A DNA stretch of 37,726 nucleotides, from NCBI GenBank assembly GCA_963926275.1, contig CAWUWP010000117.1, positions 1-37,726 on the forward strand, given 5' to 3'. Shown one piece after another: positions 1 to 8,638 of this stretch. Under the pieces are notes generated by a model. That model was not told where the DNA came from. It saw only the letters and a program-made list of their open reading frames with translations, and ran no database searches. Position 1 is the first letter of the stretch, and the number at the start of each line of letters is the position of its first letter. The translations under genes and the position numbers were made by a program. The DNA is from UBA1858 sp963926275 (GTDB lineage Bacteria > Pseudomonadota > Gammaproteobacteria > UBA4575).

Positions 1-4
1 ATGA

Positions 5-535
5 TTATTTGTACTCGTTCAAGTAATCGTTAACTGAGCCATCATATCCAGAGTGAGATTGAGCGCTGATTGAGCTTTTAGTGGCAGCCTTTTGGCTGGA
101 CTTGCTTGATGCCGGTGCACTGCGAGTATCATATTCACCTTTAGCATAATCTTTAATGGAACCGCTGAATCCAGAATGATTATTGGCACTAGACTTCATC
201 ATAGCGACAGCATTGCTACTATGCTCGGAGACATAGTCGTCAGCACTTCCGCTGTAACCCGAATGATTCTTTACGTCTTCGCTAGGGCTCATGCCGTTGC
301 CGGTATGGTCAAGATAGTTTTTTACCGAGCCGCTAAATCCAGAGTGAGAATAGACTGACTTATCTGTATCGTATTTCTGTTTAGAGCTAATCATGCTTTC
401 TGTATCAGGGCTATCAGTGATGGCAGCAATATCAGTTGTAGTCGATGAGCGATCAGCATAATAAAATCCGCCTAACGCTAAAATCGCAATGACTACCAAT
501 ATAATTACTGGTAGATTTGAGTTTGAACTGCTCAT
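5..535 (-). CDS. Membrane-anchored four-repeat protein (HSG[FY]xGS motif)
   Basis: I do not recognise a named family. The 176-residue protein starts with a short polar stretch and one hydrophobic helix (about residues 9-26), so it is probably an inner-membrane-anchored or secreted protein. The rest is low-complexity, rich in Ser, Asp and Lys. It carries four copies of an HSG[FY]xGSxxxY motif: HSGFSGSVKNYL, HSGYSGSADDYV, HSGFSGSIKDYA and HSGYDGSVNDYL. The last copy ends at the C-terminus. The ATG is preceded by GGAGACACC, a usable ribosome binding site. The gene is complete, with its TAA at the window edge, and is divergent from dinB. The repeats look like a short binding or assembly motif, but that is inference. 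Confidence 0.8.
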   Translation of the reverse strand: MSSSNSNLPVIILVVIAILALGGFYYADRSSTTTDIAAITDSPDTESMISSKQKYDTDKSVYSHSGFSGSVKNYLDHTGNGMSPSEDVKNHSGYSGSADDYVSEHSSNAVAMMKSSANNHSGFSGSIKDYAKGEYDTRSAPASSKSSQKAATKSSISAQSHSGYDGSVNDYLNEYK

Positions 536-748
536 TGTGGTGTCTCCAAATGTTATGGGTGATCAAGGTGATCGTTATTATTTATACAGCTTTAAATTCG
601 ATAAGCTAAATGCTACGGATTACCGCACTGCGGGTCAACGTGATCGGTCAACTTTGTGAGCAAAGTGAAATAGTTATTTGTAAATCCCGGATTATCATTG
701 ATGTTATATGCTGTTGCTAGTCTATGTTACTAACCTATGCTTAGGTCA
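536..748. other. Intergenic region between repeat-protein gene and dinB
   Basis: This 213-bp divergent spacer must hold the promoters of both flanking genes. I see the near-repeat GGTGATCAAGGTGATCG around 563-579, but no LexA-type CTG-N10-CAG box that would make dinB an SOS gene. No RNA gene was recognised. Confidence 0.5.
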
Positions 749-1822
749 ATGTCTGAGCGCAGTATAATCCACATCGATATGGATGCATTTTATGCATCGG
801 TTGAACAGCGCGATTTTCCTCAATATCGTGGAAAGCCTTTGATTGTTGGGGGCGATCCTAATCATCGCGGAGTGGTGGCAACCTGTAGCTATGAAGCACG
901 TAAATTTGGCATCCATTCCGCCATGGCGTGTGCAATGGCTAAACGCAAATGCCCACATGCAATATTTGTTCAGCCTAGATTCCAGATATATCGCGAAGTT
1001 TCTACTCATATCCAAGATATTTTAAGAAAATATACTGATCTTATTGAGCCATTAGCACTCGATGAGGCATTTCTTGATGTGACTGAACAAATTGTACGAT
1101 CAGGTTCAAGCATGTTGATTGCCAAGGATATTTGCCAGCATATTAAGAGAGAGACGCATCTAACTGCTTCAGCCGGTGTGTCATATAACAAGTTTCTAGC
1201 CAAAATTGCCTCTGACCGAGGTAAACCTGATGGGTTATTTTATGTCTCACCCAAAGAAGGGCCTGAATTTGTGAAAAAACTTACCATTCGTGAATTTTTT
1301 GGAGTGGGCCCAGCCACTGAAGAAAAGATGCAAGGCCTAGGTATTTACACGGGTGCGGATTTAGCCACGTGGGAATTGGAGGCATTGCAGCCAATTTTTG
1401 GTAAATCAGCCGAGTATTATTATAACGCGTCTAGAGGTGTCGATGGTCGAGCAGTGGAAGCTGGCCGTTTACGGAAATCGATCGGAACGGAAGATACCTT
1501 TGAAGTAGATTTACACTTTGAGGATGAAATGCTGGCAGTGTTTGAAACACAAAGCATTGAATTAGAGCAACAGCTGAAGAAATTTGCCGGCACAGGGAAA
1601 ACAGTCACAATCAAAGTGAAATTTTCTGATTTCACGCAAGTGACGCGCAGTCATTCGAGTAAAGTTGGATTTAGAGAGGCAAAATCAATATTGAGTGTGA
1701 TCCCGGCGCTGCTTGAAAGTGCGGTAGTAAAGAATTTGCCAGTACGTTTATTAGGCATATCTATTTCCAATTTAATGCTCGATTCTGAAGCACTCAAGGA
1801 TGAACAGATATCCTTGTGGTAA
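749..1822 (+). CDS. dinB: DNA polymerase IV (Y-family translesion polymerase)
   Basis: A Y-family polymerase that copies past damaged bases. The N-terminus IIHIDMDAFYASVEQRD holds the first catalytic aspartates and the steric-gate region. SYEARKFGIHSAM and DEAFLDVT (second acidic cluster) follow, then ASAGVSYNKFLAKIASD, typical of the palm and thumb. The helix-hairpin-helix FFGVGPATEEKM and a little-finger domain complete a protein of normal length. I chose the ATG at 749 (MSERS) because family members begin just before IIHIDMDAF. An in-frame ATG at 737 would add four residues. The C-terminus lacks an obvious long beta-clamp motif and ends in QISLW. It is monocistronic, with no visible LexA operator. 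Confidence 0.95.
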   Translation: MSERSIIHIDMDAFYASVEQRDFPQYRGKPLIVGGDPNHRGVVATCSYEARKFGIHSAMACAMAKRKCPHAIFVQPRFQIYREVSTHIQDILRKYTDLIEPLALDEAFLDVTEQIVRSGSSMLIAKDICQHIKRETHLTASAGVSYNKFLAKIASDRGKPDGLFYVSPKEGPEFVKKLTIREFFGVGPATEEKMQGLGIYTGADLATWELEALQPIFGKSAEYYYNASRGVDGRAVEAGRLRKSIGTEDTFEVDLHFEDEMLAVFETQSIELEQQLKKFAGTGKTVTIKVKFSDFTQVTRSHSSKVGFREAKSILSVIPALLESAVVKNLPVRLLGISISNLMLDSEALKDEQISLW

Positions 1823-1979
1823 GTATGGCTATAACTGATCAATTTGTCTTACATTTAACCAAAAACAAGTGCCTTTTGTTGTTCTAAAAATGGGCTTGAA
1901 GTATGTTGTTAGTAATGAGTTAGTACTAAAATAATCACAATAATAAGCGATAGATTCAAGCGTAGAGGAGGCCATCACA

Positions 1980-4301
1980 ATGACAGACAGCATTAAAATT
2001 ACGGAAGTCAAAGATCGTATAAAAGTCCCAGAAGGCTTTTCAGTCCACCATTCATTTTGTCCGCATGATTGTCCAGATTCATGTTCAATGTTGGTGACAC
2101 GAGACGATTCCACCGGCAAGGCAGTTCGCGTACAAGGCGACCCAACGCATCCTATTACCCGTGGTTACTTATGTAATAAAGTGAATCACTATCTTGATTT
2201 TGTTTATAACGACAATCGAGTAATGTATCCACATAAGCGTGTTGGACCTAAAGGGCCTGGCGCTAAGTTTGAGCGCATTAGCTGGGATGAAGCATTAGAA
2301 ACCATCACAGATAATTTCAAAGAGACCATCGACAAGTATGGCTCTGAAGCCGTTCAGCCGTATTCTTATTCGGGCACCATGGGCATGGTTGGTTATTGGA
2401 CTATGGACACTCGTTTCTGGAACAAAATGGAAGCAGCGCGTTTAGAGCAATCTATTTGTATCTACGCCGCTATGTGGGCGGGTTTACATACCTATGGTAT
2501 GGCACATGCAAACACGTCAATTCATGAAGCTGCACAAGAAGCAGACTACATTATTCTTTGGGGTGCTAACTTGGTTAGTACTGGCGTTCATGCCATTCCG
2601 TTTATTCGTGAAGCTAAACAACGTGGTGCGAAATTAGTCGTGATTGATCCGCGTCAAACACGGACCACAATGATGGCTGACTGGCACATTCAACCTAAGC
2701 CTGGGACTGATGCAGCATTAGCCTTAGGCATGATGAAAGTGATTGTCGACAAGGGTTTACATGATATTGAATTCATGAAAGAACAAACTATCGGATGGGA
2801 AGCGTTACTAGAAACAAAACTTCCAGATTATCCTCTAGATAAAGTTGAACAAATAACGGGTGTTGCCGCCGCAGATATTGAAAAACTTGCAACTGAATAT
2901 GCATCAGCAAACATTGCAGTCATTCGTGCTAACTACGGACTCAATCGTCATCAAAACTCTGGCCAAATGTGTCGGTCAATATTAATTCTGCCTTGTGTGA
3001 CAGGTTCTTGGAGACATCGTTGTGGCGGTGCTAGTTTTGGCAACCTTGAAGAAATGTGGTTACGCCATGACATGGCTAAATTACATCGTCCAGATTTAGG
3101 TGATCGTGCCTCTAAACGTCAAATAAGCATGGTACAAATTGGACGTGCATTAGATGACAATATTGGTTACGACGGTGAACAGTTGGACCCACCGATCAAG
3201 TCTATCTTTGTCTATAACTCAGATCCTGCCAATTGTGCACCCAATACAAATGGGGTACGCAATGGATTAAATAGAGATGATTTATTCGTCACCGTACATG
3301 AAACATTTTGGACAGATACCTGTGACTACGCAGATATCGTGTTACCTGCTGATACGCAATTAGAAAGACAGGACTTAGTCGCGACTTATGGTAATTGGTA
3401 CTACGTCATGAACGAGCCGGTGATCGAGCCATTAGGCGAGAGTGTGCGCAACTCAGAACTATTCCGCATGTTGGGTAAAAAAATGGGTTACGAGAAAGAT
3501 ACCGATAACGCATTTACGCAAACTGATGAAGAGATCATTCGCGATATCTTGGTTAAAGATGATGTTAATCCTCTTATGGAAGGGATTACATACGAAGGAT
3601 TGAAAAAGAATGGTTGGGCGCGTGCCAATACTGAGTCTGATCGCAGAAACTTCCAGAAGAATGGATGGCCGACTCCCAGCGGCAAAATCGAGATTTTCAG
3701 TGAAGCGCTTAAAGAAGAAGGCATTGATCCATTGCCCTCTTATGTGCCAGAAATTGAAGGTCAAGAAGACCCTATGCGAGATAAGTTCCCACTACAGGTA
3801 CTAAGTAGTGCTTCGCATTACTTCATTGGTGATTCCTTCCAGTCAGTGCCGCGGTTACAAGCAATGCAATCTCGACCAACAGTAGAATTGAGTCCGGAAG
3901 AAGCGGCTAAGCGCAAGATCGAAAATGATGATTTATGTCGTTTGTATAACGATCGTGGTGAGACCTATGCCTATGCAGTCATCATTGAAGGCATGTTGTC
4001 AGGTATGTGTTCTACGCAAAAACAATTCAAGGGAAGTAACACCCCTGGCGGCGTAAACATAAATGCATTGAACTCAGAAATGTTGACTGACTTTGGTAAC
4101 AGTCCGACTTTCTATTCTTGTTTGGTTGAAGTAGAAAAAGCTGATGAGAAAATGCGTAAGCAAGCCTTACTAGAAGAGTGGGGTGGGAAAGATGGGTATA
4201 TTAAGAAATGGCGGGAAGATCCTCGTAATCAGGATATAGAAGCGTCAGATGCAGAGATTTTAGAACAAGCCGAAAAAAATCATCCAGGAGTATTTGAGTA
4301 A
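1980..4301 (+). CDS. Molybdopterin-dependent oxidoreductase, catalytic subunit (substrate unknown)
   Basis: A catalytic subunit of the DMSO reductase/BisC superfamily (773 aa). The N-terminus has a [4Fe-4S] site, C27-x3-C31-x3-C35-x29-C65 (FCPHDCPDSC then GYLC). Cys160 in SICIYAAMWAG lies where the molybdenum ligand sits in formate dehydrogenase and polysulfide reductase relatives. Pterin-binding stretches include ILWGANLV, VVIDPRQTRT, FVYNSDPAN and DIVLPADTQLER. The C-terminal domain (from PLQVLSSASHYF) is the dinucleotide-binding fold, with an acidic tail of about 50 residues. There is no Tat signal, so the enzyme is cytoplasmic. A strong AGAGGAGG precedes the ATG. The stop overlaps the next start (TAATG), so the two proteins very likely form one NAD(P)-linked enzyme. 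The substrate cannot be read from sequence; formate, nitrate or a hydration reaction are all possible. Confidence 0.9.
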   Translation: MTDSIKITEVKDRIKVPEGFSVHHSFCPHDCPDSCSMLVTRDDSTGKAVRVQGDPTHPITRGYLCNKVNHYLDFVYNDNRVMYPHKRVGPKGPGAKFERISWDEALETITDNFKETIDKYGSEAVQPYSYSGTMGMVGYWTMDTRFWNKMEAARLEQSICIYAAMWAGLHTYGMAHANTSIHEAAQEADYIILWGANLVSTGVHAIPFIREAKQRGAKLVVIDPRQTRTTMMADWHIQPKPGTDAALALGMMKVIVDKGLHDIEFMKEQTIGWEALLETKLPDYPLDKVEQITGVAAADIEKLATEYASANIAVIRANYGLNRHQNSGQMCRSILILPCVTGSWRHRCGGASFGNLEEMWLRHDMAKLHRPDLGDRASKRQISMVQIGRALDDNIGYDGEQLDPPIKSIFVYNSDPANCAPNTNGVRNGLNRDDLFVTVHETFWTDTCDYADIVLPADTQLERQDLVATYGNWYYVMNEPVIEPLGESVRNSELFRMLGKKMGYEKDTDNAFTQTDEEIIRDILVKDDVNPLMEGITYEGLKKNGWARANTESDRRNFQKNGWPTPSGKIEIFSEALKEEGIDPLPSYVPEIEGQEDPMRDKFPLQVLSSASHYFIGDSFQSVPRLQAMQSRPTVELSPEEAAKRKIENDDLCRLYNDRGETYAYAVIIEGMLSGMCSTQKQFKGSNTPGGVNINALNSEMLTDFGNSPTFYSCLVEVEKADEKMRKQALLEEWGGKDGYIKKWREDPRNQDIEASDAEILEQAEKNHPGVFE

Positions 4302-5419
4302 TGGCAAAGCTTGACACATTTAACGATCCGTTTGATTTTCGTATTAGAACGCTTCCGGAGCCTAATCCGGATATTCAAACGTTACGTGTTTTTAGTAATG
4401 AAGGTGTAATTACTAAATTTAATAACTTAACTCATGATACTTATGAGGTAGTGATTACTTGTCCTGAAGGTTCGCATATATTATCTGCGCGAGCTGGTCA
4501 GTACGGCACTATTAAAGTAGAGGGCATGCAAAAACCTCGATCTTACTCATTTGCTAAAACACCGGAGATGGAAAACCCTAATGAGTATTCTTTCTTTATC
4601 CGACTGGTGCCAGGTGGTGAATTATCAGGTTGGTTAGCAGAAAAGAATCGTGAGGGAGAGAAAGTAATTGTTTCAGGGCCAATGGGTAAGTTTGGTTTAG
4701 ATGAGAGCATCAAACCTATTGTTGGTATTGCTGGTGGTTCAGGGATGAGCGCTATCAATGCTATTGCCCAGCAAGTGAAAGTACAAGACATTCCACGTGA
4801 CTTTTATTTCTTCTATGGTGCACGCACACAAAAAGATTTGTACCTGCTTGATGAGCTTAAAGAATATGAGAATAGTTGGCCCGGGGGTAAGTCATTCAAG
4901 TTTATTCCGGTGTTGTCTGAAGAGCCTGATGATAGTGACTGGGAGGGTCCAAGAGGATTTGTGACTCAGTACTTCCAGGAAGAATATCTAAATAAAGGTG
5001 TTGTTACTGCGGATAACACAAAAGCATTTTTCTGCGGCCCACCACCAATGATAGATCATGGAGTGAAAGTGTTAGAAGAAGCAGGTTTATCTAGCGCTGA
5101 TATATACTTTGATAAGTTTGAAGATGCACGTTCCCCAGCACCGGTCATTGATAATGAAATGTGTGTGTTATGTGATGAATGCTTAATGGCTAAGCCAACC
5201 AAGAACTGCATCGTCGAAGCAACTAATTTCAAAGTTAGTGATGGTAAAGTCACCTCATTTGAGCGTGTGAATCCGGGGCATACTTCAGGGTTGTATTACA
5301 ATTCATTATTTATTGATGAGACAGAATGTATTCGCTGCTATGCATGTATTGACGCGTGTCCTCATGATGCAATTTCACCGTCATATGCACAGGTTCCTAT
5401 AACTTTAAGGAAACTTTAA
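4301..5419 (+). CDS. Flavin-dependent NAD(P)H reductase fused to a 2x[4Fe-4S] ferredoxin
   Basis: An electron-transfer subunit with ferredoxin-NADP reductase architecture. Residues 30-135 form the FAD domain, with RSYSFA (80-85) as the RxYS flavin motif. Residues 138-270 form the NAD domain, with GIAGGSGMS (142-150) and FFCGPPPMID (243-252). A C-terminal ferredoxin carries two cysteine sets: C288-x2-C291-x2-C294-x8-C303, and C343-x2-C346-x2-C349-x3-C353-P. It starts inside the stop codon of the molybdoenzyme gene, so translation is coupled. The likely electron path is NAD(P)H, FAD, two Fe-S clusters, then the molybdoenzyme Fe-S and Mo centres, or the reverse. This arrangement recalls oxygenase reductases, but no oxygenase gene is present. 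Confidence 0.88.
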   Translation: MAKLDTFNDPFDFRIRTLPEPNPDIQTLRVFSNEGVITKFNNLTHDTYEVVITCPEGSHILSARAGQYGTIKVEGMQKPRSYSFAKTPEMENPNEYSFFIRLVPGGELSGWLAEKNREGEKVIVSGPMGKFGLDESIKPIVGIAGGSGMSAINAIAQQVKVQDIPRDFYFFYGARTQKDLYLLDELKEYENSWPGGKSFKFIPVLSEEPDDSDWEGPRGFVTQYFQEEYLNKGVVTADNTKAFFCGPPPMIDHGVKVLEEAGLSSADIYFDKFEDARSPAPVIDNEMCVLCDECLMAKPTKNCIVEATNFKVSDGKVTSFERVNPGHTSGLYYNSLFIDETECIRCYACIDACPHDAISPSYAQVPITLRKL

Positions 5420-5457
5420 ACTAACATAATCAACATTAAATAGTTCCTGTGACAATT

Positions 5458-5492
5458 AAAGCTACCTCATATGAATGAAGTAGCTTTTTTTT
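5458..5492 (+). terminator. Rho-independent terminator after the molybdoenzyme operon
   Basis: Arms AAAGCTAC and GTAGCTTT enclose a partly paired inner section (CTCAT, ATGA) and run into a tract of eight T. It lies about 40 bp past the reductase stop and closes the two-gene operon. Confidence 0.85.
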
Positions 5493-5554
5493 AAATTAGT
5501 CTATGAGTCTGATATCTATTTTATAGGATGAAAACAAGTAATCTGGAGAAGTAA

Positions 5555-6466
5555 ATGAAGATTAAAGTTTATCTCGCAGTAGCAATAGTTATGGCCATGG
5601 TCATGATGGCGTGGGTGTCTGCTAAGGAAAGTTCAGATACGTTTGACAAAGGTCTGTTCTGGAAAATAGAAAAAGATGGAGAGTATGTGGGGCACATCTT
5701 TGGCACCTTACATATGAATGATGAACGTATTGGTGTGTTACACGAAAAAGTCAACAAAGTGCTAGACAATTCCAACAGTTTTGCTATGGAAGCATTTCCT
5801 AGTGACCATTATTGGAACCCCTATCAAGGTGGCCAACTGATTAAACATGACATGGTGTTACCTAGAGGTGAAACACTGGATGAATTGGTTGGTAAGAAAA
5901 CTTATGCTGAAATTGAAGATGTATTGAGCGGCTTGGGAATGGAGCCTAAATTCATAAATACGCTAAGACCTTGGGCAGCAATGCGCAGTTTTGCAGTTAA
6001 GGCAAAAACTAATGCGGTGATCCTGGATTATGCATTATTGGAACGAGCAGCTGAGCAAAAGAAAGAACTTTTTCAAGTTGAATCGATCGAAGAATTTATT
6101 GTGACACTTCAAGAGATGCCATTAGAAGCACAAGTCGAATTGCTCAAGTTTACAGTGGCTAGTTATGATGGAATGCATGGCATTATTGATAACATGTTGG
6201 ATGCTTATTTAGATCAAGACCTAAAAGCGATGTATCAAATTAGCACAAGCTTTATTCCTGATGAGCCAGAAAATAAACAATGGCGAGATATCTATCTTAA
6301 GCATGTGATTGAAATAAGAAATATTGTGATGCAGCATTATATGAGAGCGCCAATGCGCTTAAAAGAAACATTCATCGCAGTGGGTGCTGTGCATTTGTAC
6401 GGCGAGAAGGGTGTACTTGCTTTAATAGAAAAAGATGGGTATACCGTTTCACGAGTTGAAATATAA
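5555..6466 (+). CDS. TraB/GumN family protein, exported
   Basis: The 303-residue protein has an N-terminal signal peptide (hydrophobic to about residue 20, ending near WVSAKES). A TraB/GumN domain follows. FWKIEKDGEYVGHIFGTLH contains the family GTLH motif, and later LRPWAAMRS, VESIEEFI and FIAVGAVHLYGEKGVL (the second, GAxHL motif) follow in order. These motifs resemble the metal-binding positions of the TIKI/EreA-like fold, so a periplasmic metalloprotease or hydrolase activity is suspected; no bacterial substrate is established. GGAGAAG precedes the ATG. It follows the terminator and so starts a new unit, probably co-transcribed with the SH3 gene nine bases downstream. Confidence 0.88.
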   Translation: MKIKVYLAVAIVMAMVMMAWVSAKESSDTFDKGLFWKIEKDGEYVGHIFGTLHMNDERIGVLHEKVNKVLDNSNSFAMEAFPSDHYWNPYQGGQLIKHDMVLPRGETLDELVGKKTYAEIEDVLSGLGMEPKFINTLRPWAAMRSFAVKAKTNAVILDYALLERAAEQKKELFQVESIEEFIVTLQEMPLEAQVELLKFTVASYDGMHGIIDNMLDAYLDQDLKAMYQISTSFIPDEPENKQWRDIYLKHVIEIRNIVMQHYMRAPMRLKETFIAVGAVHLYGEKGVLALIEKDGYTVSRVEI

Positions 6467-6475
6467 ATTAAAATT

Positions 6476-7084
6476 ATGAAGTTAGTCAGATTATCTGTTG
6501 TTATTAGCTTGCTCGCTGCTAGCCAAGCCAGTACTGCCGCCACTAAATTTGTTTCCGATGAATTTGAGATCATGCTGCGCACCGGTCAAAGCACGCAGCA
6601 TGAAATTCGTCGTCAGATAAAAAGTGGTACGCCACTAGTAGTGCTAAAAGAAAGCGATGGTTATACCAAAGTACGCATGCCTAATGGTGTTGAAGGATGG
6701 GTGCTATCACGTTACCTGATGAATCAACCTTCAGGTAGAGATCGCTTAGCCACACTAGAGAAGCGTCATGAAAAGTTAAAAACAAAATTTGATCTTGCTG
6801 TCGCAGAAGAAAAAGCGGCGATGGGACAAGAGATCAATAGACTTCAGGAAATAGCTAAAAGACCATTAGAGCTACAACGTGAAAATGATCAGCTTAATGC
6901 CCAGTTGGTCCAAGAAAAAGATCGTTACGAGAGGCTCGCAGCAGAGACTGAAGTGTTGAAATCACCACTCAAAGATAGAAAGTGGTTTTTCAGTGGCGCG
7001 TTAGTAGTGATTGGCAGCATGATTTTTGGAATCATCCTAACCAGAATCCCATGGCAGCGAAAGAAAAAGTGGAATCAACTCTAA
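6476..7084 (+). CDS. SH3-domain and membrane-anchor protein (TIGR04211/YgiM-like)
   Basis: A 202-residue envelope protein of the TIGR04211 type. It has a signal peptide (to about residue 22, SQASTAA) and a bacterial SH3 domain (about 25-80: FEIMLRTGQST, GTPLVVLKE, YTKVRMPNGVEGWVLSRYL). A long coiled coil covers about 90-165 and a C-terminal transmembrane helix about 174-192, followed by a basic tail (RKKKWNQ). The SH3 part should face the periplasm and may bind peptidoglycan or a partner protein. It begins nine bases after the TraB stop with no clear ribosome binding site, so translation is probably coupled. Confidence 0.88.
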   Translation: MKLVRLSVVISLLAASQASTAATKFVSDEFEIMLRTGQSTQHEIRRQIKSGTPLVVLKESDGYTKVRMPNGVEGWVLSRYLMNQPSGRDRLATLEKRHEKLKTKFDLAVAEEKAAMGQEINRLQEIAKRPLELQRENDQLNAQLVQEKDRYERLAAETEVLKSPLKDRKWFFSGALVVIGSMIFGIILTRIPWQRKKKWNQL

Positions 7085-7103
7085 GAAATTCTTAATGATG
7101 ATT

Positions 7104-7146
7104 CCTGCGCGGCCGCTATATTTGGCGATCGTACGGGAATCCAATC
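7104..7146. repeat. Degenerate ATTCC...GGGAATCC palindromic element
   Basis: ATTCCTGCG on the left and CGTACGGGAATCC on the right bracket a short core just after the SH3 gene. The arms match the element at 16,771 (ATTCCC-N8-GGGAATCC) only at their ends. Both resemble the dRS3-type dispersed palindromes of proteobacteria. Confidence 0.4.
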
Positions 7147-7162
7147 AATTTATAAATTATTT

Positions 7163-7510
7163 CTAGCAATTAGAGATTACAAAAAACTTCTTAAATGAGC
7201 TTTGGATTGTCCAAGTTGATTTAACGCCTTTATTGAAAGAAATAATATCTCCCGCACTTACGTTAATCGTTTCTCCATGCGTAATTTTAATTGATAGAGT
7301 TCCTTCGATAACGTGGAATATCTCGTCACCTGGAAATTCATAATCAAATGTCATTGGTTCACAGCGCCATAGACCTGAATAAGTCGGCGTACCATTTGAG
7401 TTTTCAGTGGTTAACCAATGGACTTCACCTGCCTGCTTATCGTCGACCATAAAGGCTTCATAAACATCGGATGATAATGATGATTTGCAATAGACAGTGT
7501 CTTTACTCAT
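7163..7510 (-). CDS. Cupin-domain protein (Cupin_3 type)
   Basis: A single-domain beta-barrel protein of 115 residues. The pattern AGEVHWLTTENSNGT, YSGLWRCEPMTF, FPGDEIFHVIEGTLSI, VSAGDIISFNKGVKSTWTI matches the Cupin_3 family, relatives of ureidoglycine aminohydrolase. The usual histidines of the metal site are only partly present, so catalytic activity is uncertain; many members are annotated only as cupins. The gene stands alone on the minus strand and ends with TAG. Its promoter would lie between it and the Met-rich gene upstream. Confidence 0.8.
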   Translation of the reverse strand: MSKDTVYCKSSLSSDVYEAFMVDDKQAGEVHWLTTENSNGTPTYSGLWRCEPMTFDYEFPGDEIFHVIEGTLSIKITHGETINVSAGDIISFNKGVKSTWTIQSSFKKFFVISNC

Positions 7511-7614
7511 AGGTTTTATCTTCAGCTAGTTAGATTTCAAGAGGCATGTGAAGAATTTGAGTTTATCACTGCAATGTAAAGATGTAGAGAAGTGCTTAAA
7601 GAGTGCTGGCAATA

Positions 7615-7992
7615 CTACAAAGGTTTGTAGTATTCAGGATTCATAAAAGCGGTCATCCAATTAGTGTAAAACTGTGGGTTCATGAACACAGTCATGGTGG
7701 CCATCATTTTATTGGGATCAGATACTTTGTTCATCATTGCTGTCCATTGCTCGGGATTGGAAGCGCATGACATCATAATTTGAAGGGTGTCCGGTTGGTT
7801 CATGACTGCCATGAACTCTTTGAATCTCTGTGGATTGGCCATGGTGTTAGCCATTACTTCAGGATCATACAACTCAGGTCGCACACTGCATTGAGGTGAA
7901 AATGATTGAGTCTCGTATTCAGCAAATGCCAATGATAATAACAATGTCTGCACAGCTAATAACGCGAAAAGTCCTGATTTAATGTAACCCAC
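7615..7992 (-). CDS. Secreted methionine-rich protein with NP[EQ]xW-like repeats, unknown function
   Basis: No family that I can name with certainty. The start is a GTG at 7990-7992, preceded by GAAAGAAGC. A signal peptide (to about residue 24, LLLSLAFA) precedes a mature part of about 100 residues with roughly 15 methionines and two cysteines (SPQC, MMSC). The mature part repeats a loose unit of about 20-25 residues: NPQRFKEFMAVM, NPEQWTAMMNKV, NPQFYTNWMTAF, NPEYY. Each unit is probably an amphipathic helix pair. The Met content would suit a soft-metal (copper) binding role, but this is inference. It is likely monocistronic. Confidence 0.7.
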   Translation of the reverse strand: MGYIKSGLFALLAVQTLLLSLAFAEYETQSFSPQCSVRPELYDPEVMANTMANPQRFKEFMAVMNQPDTLQIMMSCASNPEQWTAMMNKVSDPNKMMATMTVFMNPQFYTNWMTAFMNPEYYKPL

Positions 7993-8117
7993 TTGCTTCT
8001 TTCATGGATAGTAATTGACCACTATACATTGAATATAAAGTTAGAAGTGTGATTATCTTCAAATGTAAAATGGGGTTACTTGTTATGTAGATGAGACGTT
8101 TAAAAACCCTGATCACT

Positions 8118-8576
8118 TTACCGGGGTCGACGTCTTTTTAGCTGAAAGCTATTGGCGTCAATCACCAACAATTCTTTTTTAGTTAATTCAAATATGGCGC
8201 GCTGGCCAAATGTCTGTGCTAGTTGGCAAGCCTGTGAGCGAGTGAAGCCATAGATTGCAAAACTGTTCTCTTGCCAATCTCCGTTAGAGGAGCGACCGAT
8301 GACCGGCTTAAATTCAAGATTTAATGTTTCGATGTATTCCTATAGAGAGTGATTGCGCAAGTTATTTTCATCATTAGTTAGGATGTTTTCAAATGGATTG
8401 CAGGCAGTAATGATATGAATGGGTGTCTTTAGTGGTAACGCTTGGTTTTGAGCAGCAGACCAATTCATGTTGCTATCTACAATATGAGAACCAATATACA
8501 CATCCCAAATGTCATTATTATTCTGCTTGGAAGTATTCATTGCATTGTGAGTATAGAACAAAGAACTCTGAGCCAT
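8118..8576 (-). pseudogene. DUF3293 family gene interrupted by an in-frame amber stop
   Basis: Reading from 8576, the first 78 codons (WDVYIGSHIVDS, PIHIITACNPFENILT) look like the N-terminal half of a DUF3293 protein and stop at TAG (8340-8342). The same frame then stays open for 73 more codons to a TAA at 8118-8120. That second part (GDWQENSFAIYGFTR, ACQLAQTFGQRAIFELT) is the conserved C-terminal half. The total of about 152 codons is normal for the family. A single CAG-to-TAG change is the simplest explanation. Sequencing error or read-through is possible, but the adjacent gene is also broken, which favours true decay. The function of DUF3293 is unknown. Confidence 0.8.
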
Positions 8577-8638
8577 TTATTCTATAACAGTTATAGCTCT
8601 CAACTTGTTAACATCTAATATACGCCTTGCGAATATAT

